The notes under the pieces were generated by a model, which saw nothing but the letters and a program-made list of their open reading frames with translations, did no database searches and was not told where the DNA came from. Positions 32,802 through 43,598 of a stretch of 64,000 nucleotides of DNA are shown in pieces. Made by a program: the position numbers and the translations under genes. Location: the NCBI GenBank assembly GCA_037953625.1, contig CM075655.1, forward strand, positions 28,786,001 to 28,850,000. Direction: 5' to 3'. Origin of the DNA: Crotalaria pallida (taxonomy: Eukaryota; Streptophyta; Magnoliopsida; Fabales; Fabaceae). Position 1 is the stretch's first letter. The number at the start of each line of letters is the position of its first letter.

Positions 32802-34259
32802 CTACTCATTTGGAAACCGAGTCTCTTTGTACTTAAGTCTAGGTTTTAGTTGATTTTTGCCTTTGAGAATAAAATTGAATCATTGACCTCTTCGCGTGTG
32901 GCTATCATTTAATACTTAATCTTTTTAACGTTTTTCAATCTTATCCTTCAGTTATAATGGTGTCAAAATTCATCAAAATATATATACCAAAATCTAATCG
33001 ATAATTCTTTTGTCATTGCCAAATTCTCTCTCTCTCTCTCATGTCCATTAATAATGCTGAAACATCCAAACGACATCCTTGTTAAATAACAAATTTCAGA
33101 TTCAACCTCTCTCTCTCTCATGTCCATTAATAATGCTGAAACATCCAAACGACATCCTTGTTAAATAACAAATTTCAGATTCAACCTTTGTAACATGAAA
33201 TTCAAAAGGGAGAGATTCAGATTCAACCTTGGTATGTAGTAAGGGGTACGTGACTTTTTTAGGTACGTGAAACGGAGAGGGTATACTTCTTCCGTTCGCT
33301 TTTTTATCGAAATTCGTTTAGTACTGGATCACTATATATAAATTTTAGCTATACATATGTAAAGTAGTAAATTTTTAAAAAAGAATATGAAAGCATTTAG
33401 ACTCTGTATAGATATTTCAATCTATTAATTTATTTTAATTTTTCACCATTGTTTATTAAATAGGCCCAAGTGATAGAGTTGTGGTAAAGAGTTTGGGATT
33501 TGAGAATCTATGTTTAGATTTAGGAACGCTAATTTGAGTATTTGAGATTGGAAATGAAGTACCAAAACGTGGATCGCGGGTTTCGGTGTACCATGCATGT
33601 AACTCTGGTTTTGGTTGTGGTTTTTTTTGTTAATGATAAAACCGTTTAATCATTATAAAAAAGAAACTTCACCTTTTGGCATATAATCTTCTACGTGCAG
33701 AAAAATGTTTTCACTCCAATACGGCCATTTTTTTTTTAAGCTTATATACTTATTCCAAATACACATTATTTAAGTATTACAATGAAGATGCTCTTAGTTG
33801 TTTGGGATTCTGGTTTTTGGCCCATTACTTAACTAATAGATAATCACTTGCATTATCATTACTAATATGTTGGATATGTTCGGGAAACATTTTCCTTTCA
33901 AATATACCACTTGTATTGTCAAATTTTTATACATCCAATTAATCATCACAAACTTTTACATTTATTTTTTTTGAATTGAACTTTTACATTTATTTATTTG
34001 TTACATTCTTTATGGTTTTACTTTACTTTTCATGCAAAATGTTGGCTCCAATTTATTGATGCCTGGAACTTTCTGTTGTGATATAGTCCTTTCTTAGCAC
34101 GTCGCCTTAATAAAGAGAATTAGCCGAGCAAGTTTATTGATTACTTGAGTAATCTCAAAATTTCTATAACTGGACTGATTCACTAAAAATTTTAAAAGCT
34201 CAATTGATTCTTGCGATCGTCTATTCAAAATCATTTGGTATGAAACTAAGATATTGGAT
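32802..34259. other. AT-rich intergenic island, no gene seen
   Basis: No LTR termini, primer sites or long ORFs were found. It contains a 79-bp tandem duplication (33028-33186). A stretch at 33470-33620 begins GGCCCAAGTGATAGAG and ends in a T-run, vaguely SINE-like but without convincing A and B boxes. Confidence 0.5.
33028..33186. repeat. Two-copy tandem duplication, period 79 bp
   Basis: ATGTCCATTA starts at 33041 and again at 33120. The copies, each led by a (CT)n run and ending TTTCAGATTCAAC, look identical, so the duplication is recent. Confidence 0.9.
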
Positions 34260-34708
34260 CAGTTTAGCAAAACTAACTTATGGCTGTGAGTTTGCAGCTG
34301 ATAGTTTTGAGCTTATAGATGTAGTTGTGAATCTAACTTATAACTGTGAAATTATAGTTAGAAACTTATAGCTGTATAACTAGCTTATCGAACTAGAGTT
34401 GTTTGGCAAAACTAGTTGTGCAACTAATTTAAACATGTTAAATGACTGAAAAGGATAAATAATGATATAATTTAGTAAAACAAAAAGGATAAAATTGATA
34501 TATGATTTATTGAAAGCTCTTATTTTTTTTCTCAATACTAACTGATGTAGCTTTCTAAAAATTAGCTTTCAAAATATATAAGCTTCCTTTTTGAAAGCTA
34601 TAAGTTTTTTTTTTATTTTTGTTTACCAAACAGCACTAACAACTTATTTACCAGATCAATAAACTAAAAGTTACCAGATAAGTTATAAGCTTGTTTTACC
34701 AAACACTG
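34260..34708. mobile_element. MITE-like element
   Basis: The left edge CAGTTTAGCAAAACTAAC and the reverse complement of the right edge (CAGTGTTTGGTAAAACAAGC) are imperfect terminal inverted repeats, with further inverted copies inside (TTTGGCAAAACTAG near 34390, TTTACCAAACAGC near 34620). About 450 bp, AT-rich, noncoding. I did not find a clean target duplication. The superfamily could be hAT; this is inference. Confidence 0.5.
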
Positions 34709-34863
34709 TCATTACCAAGCAGAGATGTTGATAAAAAAAACAATTAAATAATATTAAAAATTGAAATTGAATCTTGAAAATAATAAAAATAAATAAAAAT
34801 CCCAATAGGATCTCTTCACGAAAATAATAACATTTTGAATTCAAACTGAAAGCAAGCAAGCTA

Positions 34864-35226
34864 TCATTTGTAGTATATGACAGGCTTATTAGAATTCAAG
34901 TCCCACATGCCTCCTTCCTTAAGATAATCAAGATACCTCGAGAATTCAGGCTTAGCTGTTGCTTTCTTCTTCCTACGAATTACATCCAAGAAGCTAAGTA
35001 GAGGGTGACTCTTCTTTTTACTATCATTAGCCTTCTTTGTAGGGTTTCTTTGTAGATTGATCTCCCCAAAGGTTGAACCTTGACCCATTCTTCTGGCATA
35101 ACTGGAAGCTCGAGAAGGCAAAGTTGTGCTCCTCTTGAACTCCTCATTTAAAAGTGCAATAGTAGAAGATTCTTTACCTAATCTCTCATACCCTCTACGA
35201 CTACGAGAACTCAACGATCTAAACAT
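34864..35226 (-). CDS. Conserved plant small basic protein of unknown function
   Basis: 120-codon single-exon ORF from ATG 35226. The protein is basic and Ser/Arg-rich at the N-terminus (MFRSLSSRSRRGYERLG), has a Lys-rich middle, and ends with KPEFSRYLDYLKEGGMWD followed by NKPVIYYK. It lies in the only low-repeat island. A TATATAAAG box 100-110 bp upstream on the same strand gives a plausible leader of about 75 nt. I believe this C-terminal pattern occurs in a family of uncharacterised angiosperm proteins, but I cannot name it or its function. A longer frame upstream starts only at a TTG and is rejected. It is the best host gene candidate here. Confidence 0.75.
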   Translation of the reverse strand: MFRSLSSRSRRGYERLGKESSTIALLNEEFKRSTTLPSRASSYARRMGQGSTFGEINLQRNPTKKANDSKKKSHPLLSFLDVIRRKKKATAKPEFSRYLDYLKEGGMWDLNSNKPVIYYK

Positions 35227-35325
35227 TATGGCTCGCTGCTGAATCTTAGCTTGGTGGGAATAGTATGTAGTTGCAATTTGCAAATGAGAGATAACTTGGA
35301 GTACCCAACATAGATCGAGGAGGGC

Positions 35326-35335
35326 TTTATATATG
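35326..35335 (-). promoter_or_regulatory. TATA box of the 34864 gene
   Basis: Minus strand ATATATAAAG, about 100 bp upstream of the ATG; the expected start of transcription is near 35300. Confidence 0.55.
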
Positions 35336-35339
35336 CATC

Positions 35340-37283
35340 GATGAGGTCAAGTTTGGTTTGCTTGTACTTTTGTCTTCCATGTTTTTTTATTATTATTTTG
35401 TTGTTAGTTGATATTAAGCTCGCGTGTTTTTAATGTTCACTGCAGCTTTATGATTTGAATAGATATTTAGCAATGAGTGTATGTTGACTTTTTGGGCCGT
35501 CCCCACTATTCCAAGTTGTGAAAAATAAGCATATGAAAATGACGGGTATGTTTTTCATTGTACACCAATCTTGAATTTCTTAGTCAAACACTCAAACTGC
35601 TTCTAATACTTAACAGCATGTGGTTTCAAATTTGCATTGTTATTATACATTGAAACATTCAAACAAATCATCGTTAGGTATAGTAGACAAGTTCAGTTTG
35701 AATGATAAATTAAAATAAAAATGTTAATGGCCTGGTCATTTTTATAAATGATTTCTCATATTTGTGTAAATTCTAAAAGTTTTCTACTTCTTTTGGAGGA
35801 TGAAAAGTTGTCAGAAAAATAAAAATATATATAAAAAAATCCATATAAATGAGTCAAGAAAAAGGAAGATCGTGTATTCATTTGTGAAAGCAAATAAACT
35901 TGTAAAATTTTGAAGCCAAAACTAATATTTTGATCCTTGATCGTATCCAATTTTTACTTTCATATCTGAAATTACGAATATTTATTTTTGGTGTCCGAGA
36001 TTGTCAAATATATATTACTGAAATTAATCATTTAGACCATGCATCGCTTTTAATTAGTCGTTAACGGCAGTCTTATGTGGATTGTTAATGTTCCCAAACA
36101 TTGTCGTTTGTGTAGGGAATTTACTTTGGTTCTTCATTTTGTAGGTTTTTTCCCTTTGATCCCAGATTTAGTATGTAACCCCTAACATTAGGAAAACTCT
36201 ATTTTGGCTCCTGACTTTAACTAACGTTTGTCACAATAATACCTAAGAGACGTTAATCTTATTGGTAGCTGTGGCAATCACTCCTTTACCTTTGCTTTCC
36301 ATTGATTGTTCAATGTTGTCTTTGTCATCAACCCAGTTGAAGAATCTACATTGTTTCCCATGCTACAAAAGATCACCATATTGTCATTTACCTAATGAGA
36401 AATTATACTCTTACATCTCAAGGCGAGAGAAAAGAAGCTAAGAGTAGATTGAGAAGTGATCGGTGATTGATCTGTATGATATCTAAAATATTGAAAATGT
36501 TTTGGTCCAAGTTTTCAAGAAGAATACTAAAATGGGTTTGATGTAAGACATTGACAACTTCTGTTCGATAAAAAAACTTCGCAACCTAAGTTAATGTATT
36601 TTGTTTGTATTTACGTGAGATAAGTTAGTTAGAAATACAAGCATGTGTCAAGTGTCAATGGCTTGGGTGACTAGGGTTTTTCCTTATTCTTATCTAGATC
36701 AAGCTTAAGAATCTAGAAACCGTGATAATCCCAATTAGTATTATCAATTAGAATAATATATCATTTTGATGTCATGCGAATAAACATGACCTAATCAAAC
36801 CGTACAATAACTTATCACACTTTTATCTGTCTATGTTTCTCACCATAAATTTTGAAATTAGTAGAGTACAACTAGCAACCAGTGAATATAGGACAGTTAA
36901 TCAAGAAGAGTAATATAAAAAAAATATTAACAAATAGATATTTCTTTTAGAAAAAACAGATAGATATAAGACCAAGGTACCATGGACTTGTTGAGTTGTT
37001 AGAGCAACCACAAGTGGTGTTTTGAGAGAGTCCATTGGAGAATTTTAACATCAGATTTTTTATAAGACTCTGTTATTCTTTAAAATTTGGTAGAGCATCT
37101 TAAATTGAGTCTGTAAAATAAGATACTCAACTTAAGACACTGTAAGGCCCAATTTTTTTTGTTTTTTTTTATCTTTTTACTCTATTTCATATTAATAATA
37201 ATAATAATACATAATAATCATAATTATATCTAAATAAATAATACTAACAATAAATAATAATAAATAAAATAATAATATAGATA
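35340..37283. other. AT-rich intergenic sequence, no gene seen
   Basis: No convincing ORF or retrotransposon terminus. A low-complexity AT-rich block follows from about 37140. Confidence 0.5.
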
Positions 37284-37312
37284 TGTGTGTGTATATATAT
37301 ATATATATATAA
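37284..37312. repeat. (GT)n(AT)n microsatellite
   Basis: GTGTGTGT followed by about nine TA units. Confidence 0.9.
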
Positions 37313-37636
37313 ATATATTTTTAAATAGTAAATAATAATATTCTTTGAACCCTATAATATATTTTAGAGACCAAGTGTTGAATCCAGAGAGTTTCCTCAC
37401 GAAAGGAAGCTCTCACAGTAAAAGTCAGGAAAATTGGAACTTACGAGATATATCACGTGTCAATGGTTTCTATTATTTAAAAAAAAAAATCTTGAAAGGA
37501 TGAGTCCTTTGAACTAACAAAAAGGTTTATTCAAGCAAACCCTTAACCCTTTAAAACACCCTTACAAAATAATGCTACTATATACGGTTTAAAGAAAAGA
37601 AAATTTCAAAACAATAACAAAGCATCATTTCAAAAC

Positions 37637-37983
37637 AGGTTAATCGATTATTTTGATTAAAAATCACTTAAAACTTGTTTTCTCAAAAACTAAACCTTTT
37701 CTTTCAAACCTTTAAGCCACCTATTGATTTTAGGAAAAGTGAATACTCAAAATATGATTTAATCATCACTATGATAGAGATTCACTACCCTCTAATGACT
37801 CTACCCAAACTCATAAACTAAAAGACTTGAGAGACTAAAGATAAAACAATAAAACACAAACTACTCAAACTATGTCTTCATGAGTTGGTTTGTTGTTGCT
37901 TGTTGAGTTTGAACTTGATCAAAACATTTGTAGCTTGTTCAAAACCTTTTGGCATTTATCAAAACATTCTTCATGGATCTTAC
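37637..37983 (-). mobile_element. CopA LTR fragment (copy 4)
   Basis: Matches the end of the CopA LTR from TTAATCGATTATTTTGATT through CTTTCAAACCTTTAAGCC to GGATCTTACA; that is, the first roughly 350 bp of the LTR in its own orientation. The rest is missing. It abuts the RE1-like gag fragment at 37984. Confidence 0.85.
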
Positions 37984-38917
37984 ACCGGAATCCAGGATCC
38001 AATTAGAAGAATTTTAGAAGTTGGTGGTGGCCGTGTGAGCAACCTTGGGTTGAGGGGGATAGCCATGCAGCCGATAGCAAATTGCATTATTATGACCATA
38101 TTTTTGACAGTGAGTACAATATATGTCGATGAGGACCAGCATAAGTCACACGGGGCTGATCGAATTGGGATGAGGGCTGTTGCATGCCAGGAGCAGATGT
38201 GGGAAAAGGACGAGACCGAAAATGAGAGCCCTTGGCTTTATGTACCGCATTGGCTATGGGGATAACAGAAGAATCAGTAGCATGCTCCTCTTTTTGGAGT
38301 AAAGTCTCATAATCAGTGAGCATGTCATAAAGATCAACAAAGGTGATAGTGCTTCCCATGGCACGGATTGCAGCAGATATCTCACGATAGTCTCTGCCAA
38401 GACCATTCAATGTATGGATTATTAGATCAAGATCATCAACTGGGCAGTTAATGATGGAGAGCTCATAAGCAATGGCCTTGATATGCTGCAGATATTCAGA
38501 AACAGTACGCTTGCCTTTTGTGAGTGTGGCCAACTTATCTTTTAATGCCATGATATGAGACCGCGAACGATTGGCATACATGTTGGTGAGAATATCCCAT
38601 GCCTGCTTTGATGTGGTGACAGTGCCTAGAAAATTGACAACATTTGGTGCAACTGAGGAGATAATAGCATGAATAAGGAGCTGGTCCTGACGAAGCCAAG
38701 TGGAGTAAGCTTCATCATCCTTAGAGGGACATGGGTGTGAACCATCAATGAAACCATGAAGATTATAGCCAAATAATAAGGCTTGAAATTGGACTCTCTA
38801 GGCAGGAAAATTATGACCGTCTAGTTTAATTGGTATTTGAGTGCTAGTGTTTAGAGTAATCAAAGAGGTAGAATCAGTAGAAGTGGGTGCAGAGACGAAA
38901 GAAGTGGTAGAAGCCAT
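37984..38917 (-). pseudogene. RE1-like copia Gag fragment
   Basis: The minus strand from ATG 38917 encodes a Ty1/copia Gag of the RE1/UBN2-3 type: a Ser/Thr-rich start, LLFGYNLHGFIDG, WLRQDQLLIHAII, then MYANRSRSHIMALK, SEYLQHIKAIAYEL and DLIIHTLNGLGRDYREI, and a Gly/Ser/Pro-rich end. A stop replaces the Trp before RVQFQAL near 38798, and the frame ends near 38090. The remainder of the element is missing. The type differs from CopA and CopB. Confidence 0.85.
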
Positions 38918-38948
38918 AGTGGATCAAGCCGTAGGGCAGAAGGCTCTT

Positions 38949-39121
38949 CTGATACCATGTAGAAACTTAGTGATTCATTATTTTATTCACTTACATTTTG
39001 ATTGATACTAGTACAAAATATATAGAATCCAACTTAATAAACTTAGCATAATAGTAGGAGAAGGTAACAGAAGATAGGGCTAAGAAACAGTAGAGATGAG
39101 ATCAAATGATATTCTCCTCAG
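38949..39121 (-). mobile_element. PBS and short 5' LTR of the RE1-like copia
   Basis: Minus strand TGGTATCAG (38949-38957) is followed by an LTR beginning at 38958 (plus strand TGTAGAAACTTAG). A plausible outer end is ...TCTCCTCA at 39121, giving about 164 bp, a usual size for this group. The outer end was not confirmed by a target duplication. Confidence 0.6.
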
Positions 39122-39222
39122 GTACTTACGGAGATGCTTCCACGGAATTTTTCTATTAAATAAAATTTGACCAAACTATCATGAATTTAATTTGATGTAT
39201 TGAATTTTGTATGGTTTATTTC

Positions 39223-39890
39223 TGTAACTACCTAGTTTATATATAAAAATAAATAAATAAAAAGTAGTGTAATACAAATGAGGAACTCAAAATTTCCGTT
39301 AACAACATAAGTTTATAAACAACTTTGGGGGTATTCAATTACAAATCAAGCAGAAATAAATGGAGTTCCTTTCTTTCGCCTCTTCTACTGCGACACTCTG
39401 ATCTTCAAGCTTCTTAGAAATTTACCTAAAATGTTAAACCACTAAGGGGTGAGACATTTTCAAAACACATTGAACTAGAAGATAGTAAAGAGTCGATAAC
39501 AGAAATTCAGGAATAACAACTAAATTCAAGTGCTACTAAACATATACATCACAATAACTAGCACATAGTGCAATGCATGGGTGCCACTCGACCAATCCAC
39601 AACTGGAGCTATCACATCCGTATCCCATCCCAGGATACTATACACACATAATCACATAATACTCATGGGATCCGTCCTGGATTGGCTCAATCATCTCTGT
39701 ACTCAAGTCTCCCATATCACAATCACATAATCAATCTCACAACACCACCCTCCACTCCTGGGATAGATGAGTCGGGAGTAAGCATCTCGCAACTAATGCT
39801 TGCACAATACTTGGCCAATCCAGGTCCAAGTACAACTCGAGGTGATGCCCGAGTTGGCTATAGCCGAGACCACCCTCCGCGGCCCTGAAG
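39223..39890 (-). mobile_element. W-related LTR fragment
   Basis: TGTAACTACCTAG start; the following 250 bp match the W LTR at 18422 (GCGACACTCTGATCTTCAAGC, CACTAAGGGGTGAGA). Further right it contains hairpins such as TATCC-CATCCCA-GGATA (39621-39637), then it is cut at 39891 by the Z LTR. Confidence 0.6.
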
Positions 39891-40650
39891 TGTAACACCT
39901 TCACATTTAATTAGTTAAGTTAAGGTTTCTCAAAAATGGTACTTGAAAATTCCAACGAAAATCCGGCAGAGTTTCCTCTGTTTTTCGGACTTTCCCAAAA
40001 TTCCCTGCTTGTACCTACCCAGCCAGATTAAATTAAAACATAAAACGTATAAATATTACAGCCAGTCTAAATCCTAATGCCCGATTAATACAAGTTTCAG
40101 GGCATACAACTAATACATATTTTAATTTCCAAAATAACGTTCATAACATAAAATATGATCCGCTCATGACAACTCTCACTCCACGTGGTGGAGTGTAATC
40201 CTGCTTGGCCTGCAACTGGTGTAAGCTCCGCTTCTGTACCTGTAAAAATATAGCAAGAAGGGTAGCATTACACAGAACTTAGAAAGAAAAATTCTAAAAA
40301 GTATAGCAATATACTAAGTCCCTTACACATGACTTCAATAAATCACATTTAATACCCTACTACTATGCACATATTCAATTCTGAACAATTTACACATTTC
40401 TTCGTTATTTATCTCATGTTATTTATTTTTCTCGTTGTTTCCTTTTCAATCTCTTTTATCTTTTTATCGTTTTCATTTTTACGGTTTTGTGAACCGACCA
40501 CTACACTCCCACACCGGAGCGTCTTACCGATGCGTACGCCCTTACGTCGTACGACTTACACAACCAATGCGCTCCTCCTGGGCGTCTTCTATGGCCTGGC
40601 ATCCACAAATCCAATTAATTTCCATTATCTTTTTATTATCTTTCTTTTTA

Positions 40651-41143
40651 TGGTTGCTAAGTCCAACAGACCATCAGCCGTTTCTCTTTTCTTGTGACTG
40701 AGTCCAACAGACCATCAATCGTTTCTCTTTTCTTATGACTGAGTCCAACAGACCATCAGTCGTTCTCTTTTCTTATGACTGAGTCCAACAGACCATCAGT
40801 CGTTCTATTTTCTTATGACTAAGTCCAACAGACCTTTAGCCGTTCTCTTTTCTTATGACTGAATCCAACAGGCCATCAGTCGATTATCTTTTATTGTGAC
40901 TGAGTCCAACAGACCATTAGTTGATTCTCTTTTATTATGACTGAGTCCAACAGATCATCAGTCAGTTCTCTTTTTCTAATGACTGAGTCCAACAGACCAT
41001 CAGTCGTTCTCTTTTCTTATGACTGAGTCCAACAGACCATCTGCCGTTCTCTTTTCTTATCACTGAGTCCAACAGACCATCAGTTGGTTATCTTTTATTG
41101 TGATTGAGTCCAACAGACCATCAGTCGATTCTCTTTTCTTTTC
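40651..41143. repeat. Minisatellite of 12 units, about 40-41 bp, each a potential hairpin
   Basis: GTCCAACAGACC-like cores begin near 40661, 40702, 40743, 40783, 40823, 40863, 40904, 40945, 40986, 41026, 41066 and 41107. Most units read GACTGA-GTCCAACAGACCA-TCAGTC, an inverted repeat around a constant loop. One unit has CTAA and TTAG arms instead (40819-40841), a compensated change. Confidence 0.9.
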
Positions 41144-42296
41144 TCTCTTTTCTTAATTAGTGAGTTTATCTCAACTCGCATACTTTCTTCTCTTACTATT
41201 CATTCGTTATGTTTTAGCTTCGTTACTTTCGATCGTTCTCAATTCGTATTCACCTTCGTTAGTCTTTGCTAGTTCTTTACTCTATCATTATTTTCGTTCC
41301 TTAACTAGTTAACCGACTAGTAACTCAATTTACTCTGCGTCCTCTAATTCTCATCTTGCTTCTTGTTTCTTTTTCGTTATTCCATGTTAGTTATTTCCAC
41401 CGTCATTCTTACCCTTTTTCCTAACTTGTCATCTAATTAAATTCCTCATCCTTCTTTTTATTATCGTTTCCCTAGGTTCTCTTACCTTTTTCCTATTTAC
41501 ATTTTGAACTTATTTCGTTACTTCGTCTCTATTTTCTAATCTCTATAACTTTTAACTAAATAAATTCTGCTTATGCTTACTTGTTTGGATTTAATTCCCT
41601 CTATTCTCAATTACTCGTTTTAATTCCTTTCCCTAGGTATTCTCTTAGCTCAACCGTCTCATTGGTTCGATTATCATATTACATATATTTCTATCTATTA
41701 ACAATGGGTTTCATTATTGCTCTACCTATTCTATTTTCGTCAGCGGGGGACTACCCTAAGGTTCGTTAACATACATTTCTATTAACCTATCCTTAGCTAT
41801 CACTATAACATCCTAGAATCTACTCCCTAAGTAGAGGTAATACCACCTTCTTACCTTAACCTTGTAGAAGGAGGAGGGAGAGAGGGAGAGAGCTCCAAGG
41901 GATATGGAGGAGAGAGAGTGACAATCCCTAACTCCCCATGACACAACAAATTAAGAATGGTTAGAGATGTTGATGATTTGTGTAAATTGAAGGAGAAAGG
42001 AATGAAACATGGATCAACTTACTTAGATATGATGATTTCCCATGGTGGGTGCTTGAAGCTTCAAGGGTAGAGAGGGAGAGAGTGTAAAATCGTGAGGGAG
42101 AGAGGGAAATGGTGGAAAATGGAACTTGATTAGTGACGGAAATCAAGTGTATGATGATGATTTGTTGGGTTTTTGTGTGGATCTTTGAAGTTGAAGAATC
42201 TAGGGTTTTGGGGAGGGAGATTCGGCCTTGAGAGAGGAAGAAGAGAGTGGTGCGGTTTGTGTTGAGCTGCTGGCTGCACCAGGCTTTATTTCTAGT

Positions 42297-42490
42297 GTGC
42301 GCCTGGGCGTGCGGTGTGTGCTAACACTAGCTCGTGTGGGCTGGCGCGCGATTCTGGTGGGCCGGTGCGAGTTTTGTGGCTCCATTCCTGATCTGGTGTA
42401 TCTGGCGCGCGCCTGGGCGTGGGTGATGGCGCGCCTGCGTGCAAATCTACCTGTAAGCACCACAAATATGGTGCTGGTGCGCCTGGGCAT
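42297..42490. repeat. GC-rich boxes in the Z LTR
   Basis: GCGCCTGGGCGT-like boxes at about 42299, 42409, 42431 and 42479. CGCCT starts 42410 and 42432 are 22 bp apart. Same motif class as in the W and Athila LTRs. Confidence 0.6.
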
Positions 42491-42854
42491 GACCCGATGG
42501 ACTTACATTCAAATTGCTATATCTCCTTTGTTAATTGTTGGATCTTGCTCAAATTTTGTGATAAGCTTCCTAATACACTCATCTTCACATCCAATGGTGG
42601 AATTTACATTTTGAGTTGTAGATATTTTATCTGGAATTTTCCTAATATATAGTGTTTATAACACCGAAAACATCGCTTCTAACGTTCTTTTGTTCATCTT
42701 TCAACCTCCTTTCTGATGCCAATGCTTCCTAACTCCTTCATGGCACTCAAATGGATCCTAATTCGTCACATTAGTTCCTCTTGAGAATAAATTATCATTT
42801 TCTTATCTTATTATTATTCTAATTATTCTAGGAATTAAAATTTGGGATGTTACA

Positions 42855-43150
42855 ATTCTCCCTCACTTATTAGAATTTGGTCCCCGAAATTTCGTTCAGT
42901 TCCGTAAATGGAGAGCCGTACCTTGACAAGGCTTTGAAACTATGGTCTTTACGTCCCTTCGATTTTGTTCTCCCATTTAAGATACTTCTTATTCTCGCCC
43001 AGCTTCCCTTTCGTGTTTCGCTTGCTACACCGCTAAGATCTTAGTTGGGTTACTAAATCCTCCCCCACTTGGCATCGACATACTTGGTTATATCCATGCC
43101 AGGAGGTAAGGAATTGAATGCATCAGCTTTTGATCGCCTTTTGGGTAACT
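42855..43150 (-). mobile_element. PPT and 3' internal end of element Z
   Basis: The minus-strand polypurine tract AAGTGAGGGAGAAT lies next to the LTR (42855-42868), preceded in sense by TTTCGGGGACCAAATTC, as in Tek2 (TTTCGGGGACGAAATTC). No coding frame is recognisable in what remains; the rest of the element is missing. A Ty3/gypsy chromovirus is likely from this tract alone. Confidence 0.5.
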
Positions 43151-43598
43151 TCCAGTCAGAAGGGTAAGGATCTAATCATGGAAAGAAAAGAAATCTTTGG
43201 AATCCAAGAGAAATTTGTGCTTTTGCCTTAAGGAAATAGCCTAGATCATGCAATTTGAAGGCTTTTCATAGCATGCAACAAACTATGGCAAGAGCTTCCC
43301 TCATCAAAGAGGAACCAAATTGAATTGACACGACTGAAACTCCAGGAATTGATGCTCAAGGGTGAGAACAAGGCGGAGGTCGTGAGTTCAATACCCGTTG
43401 GCGTCGATGGGTTGGACTGAATCCTTTAGGGTTTATGGAATCTCGCATCCGCACACATCTAGGCTTTTGTACTCAATGAAGAGTACGAGTCAATTGTTCA
43501 ACTTAGTTGGTCTCGGTGTGGAGACTTCATGAAGCTATCAAGATTGTCTTTTTCTAAAGAGTGGTCATTTCAAGTATCTTGGTAAGAGTCTCGGTAAG
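43151..43598. other. Unassigned sequence
   Basis: No ORF of note, no LTR terminus. GTGAGTTCAATACCCG near 43390 resembles a Pol III B box, but no A box or SINE tail was seen. Confidence 0.4.

Larger units (their letters stand above)
39891..42854 (-). mobile_element. 3' LTR of gypsy-like element Z
   Basis: The plus strand starts TGTAACACCTTC and ends TTTGGGATGTTACA, 2964 bp. It is followed by a purine-rich tract (minus AAGTGAGGGAGAAT) and by element sequence, so it is the 3' LTR of a minus-strand element. It holds a 40-bp minisatellite and GC-rich boxes. The bases before (TGAAG) and after (ATTCT) differ, as expected for an LTR next to its own PPT. Confidence 0.75.

Noticed and set aside
33470..33620. 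SINE-like sequence (GGCCCAAGTGATAGAG start, T-rich end)
   Set aside because: No convincing B box and no target duplication; kept only as a note in the intergenic entry.
34864..35283. A 139-codon version of the host-like gene
   Set aside because: The longer frame would start at TTG; the first ATG is at 35226 and lies at a sensible distance from the TATA box.
40365..40701. Two overlapping ORFs at 40365-40701 as genes
   Set aside because: Low-complexity Phe/Leu/Ser-rich translations of pyrimidine-rich LTR DNA, no conserved motif.
39886..42859. Element Z as a solo LTR
   Set aside because: Flanking 5-mers differ (TGAAG, ATTCT) and a polypurine tract with TTTCGGGGACCAAATTC sits on the right, so it is a 3' LTR attached to element sequence.
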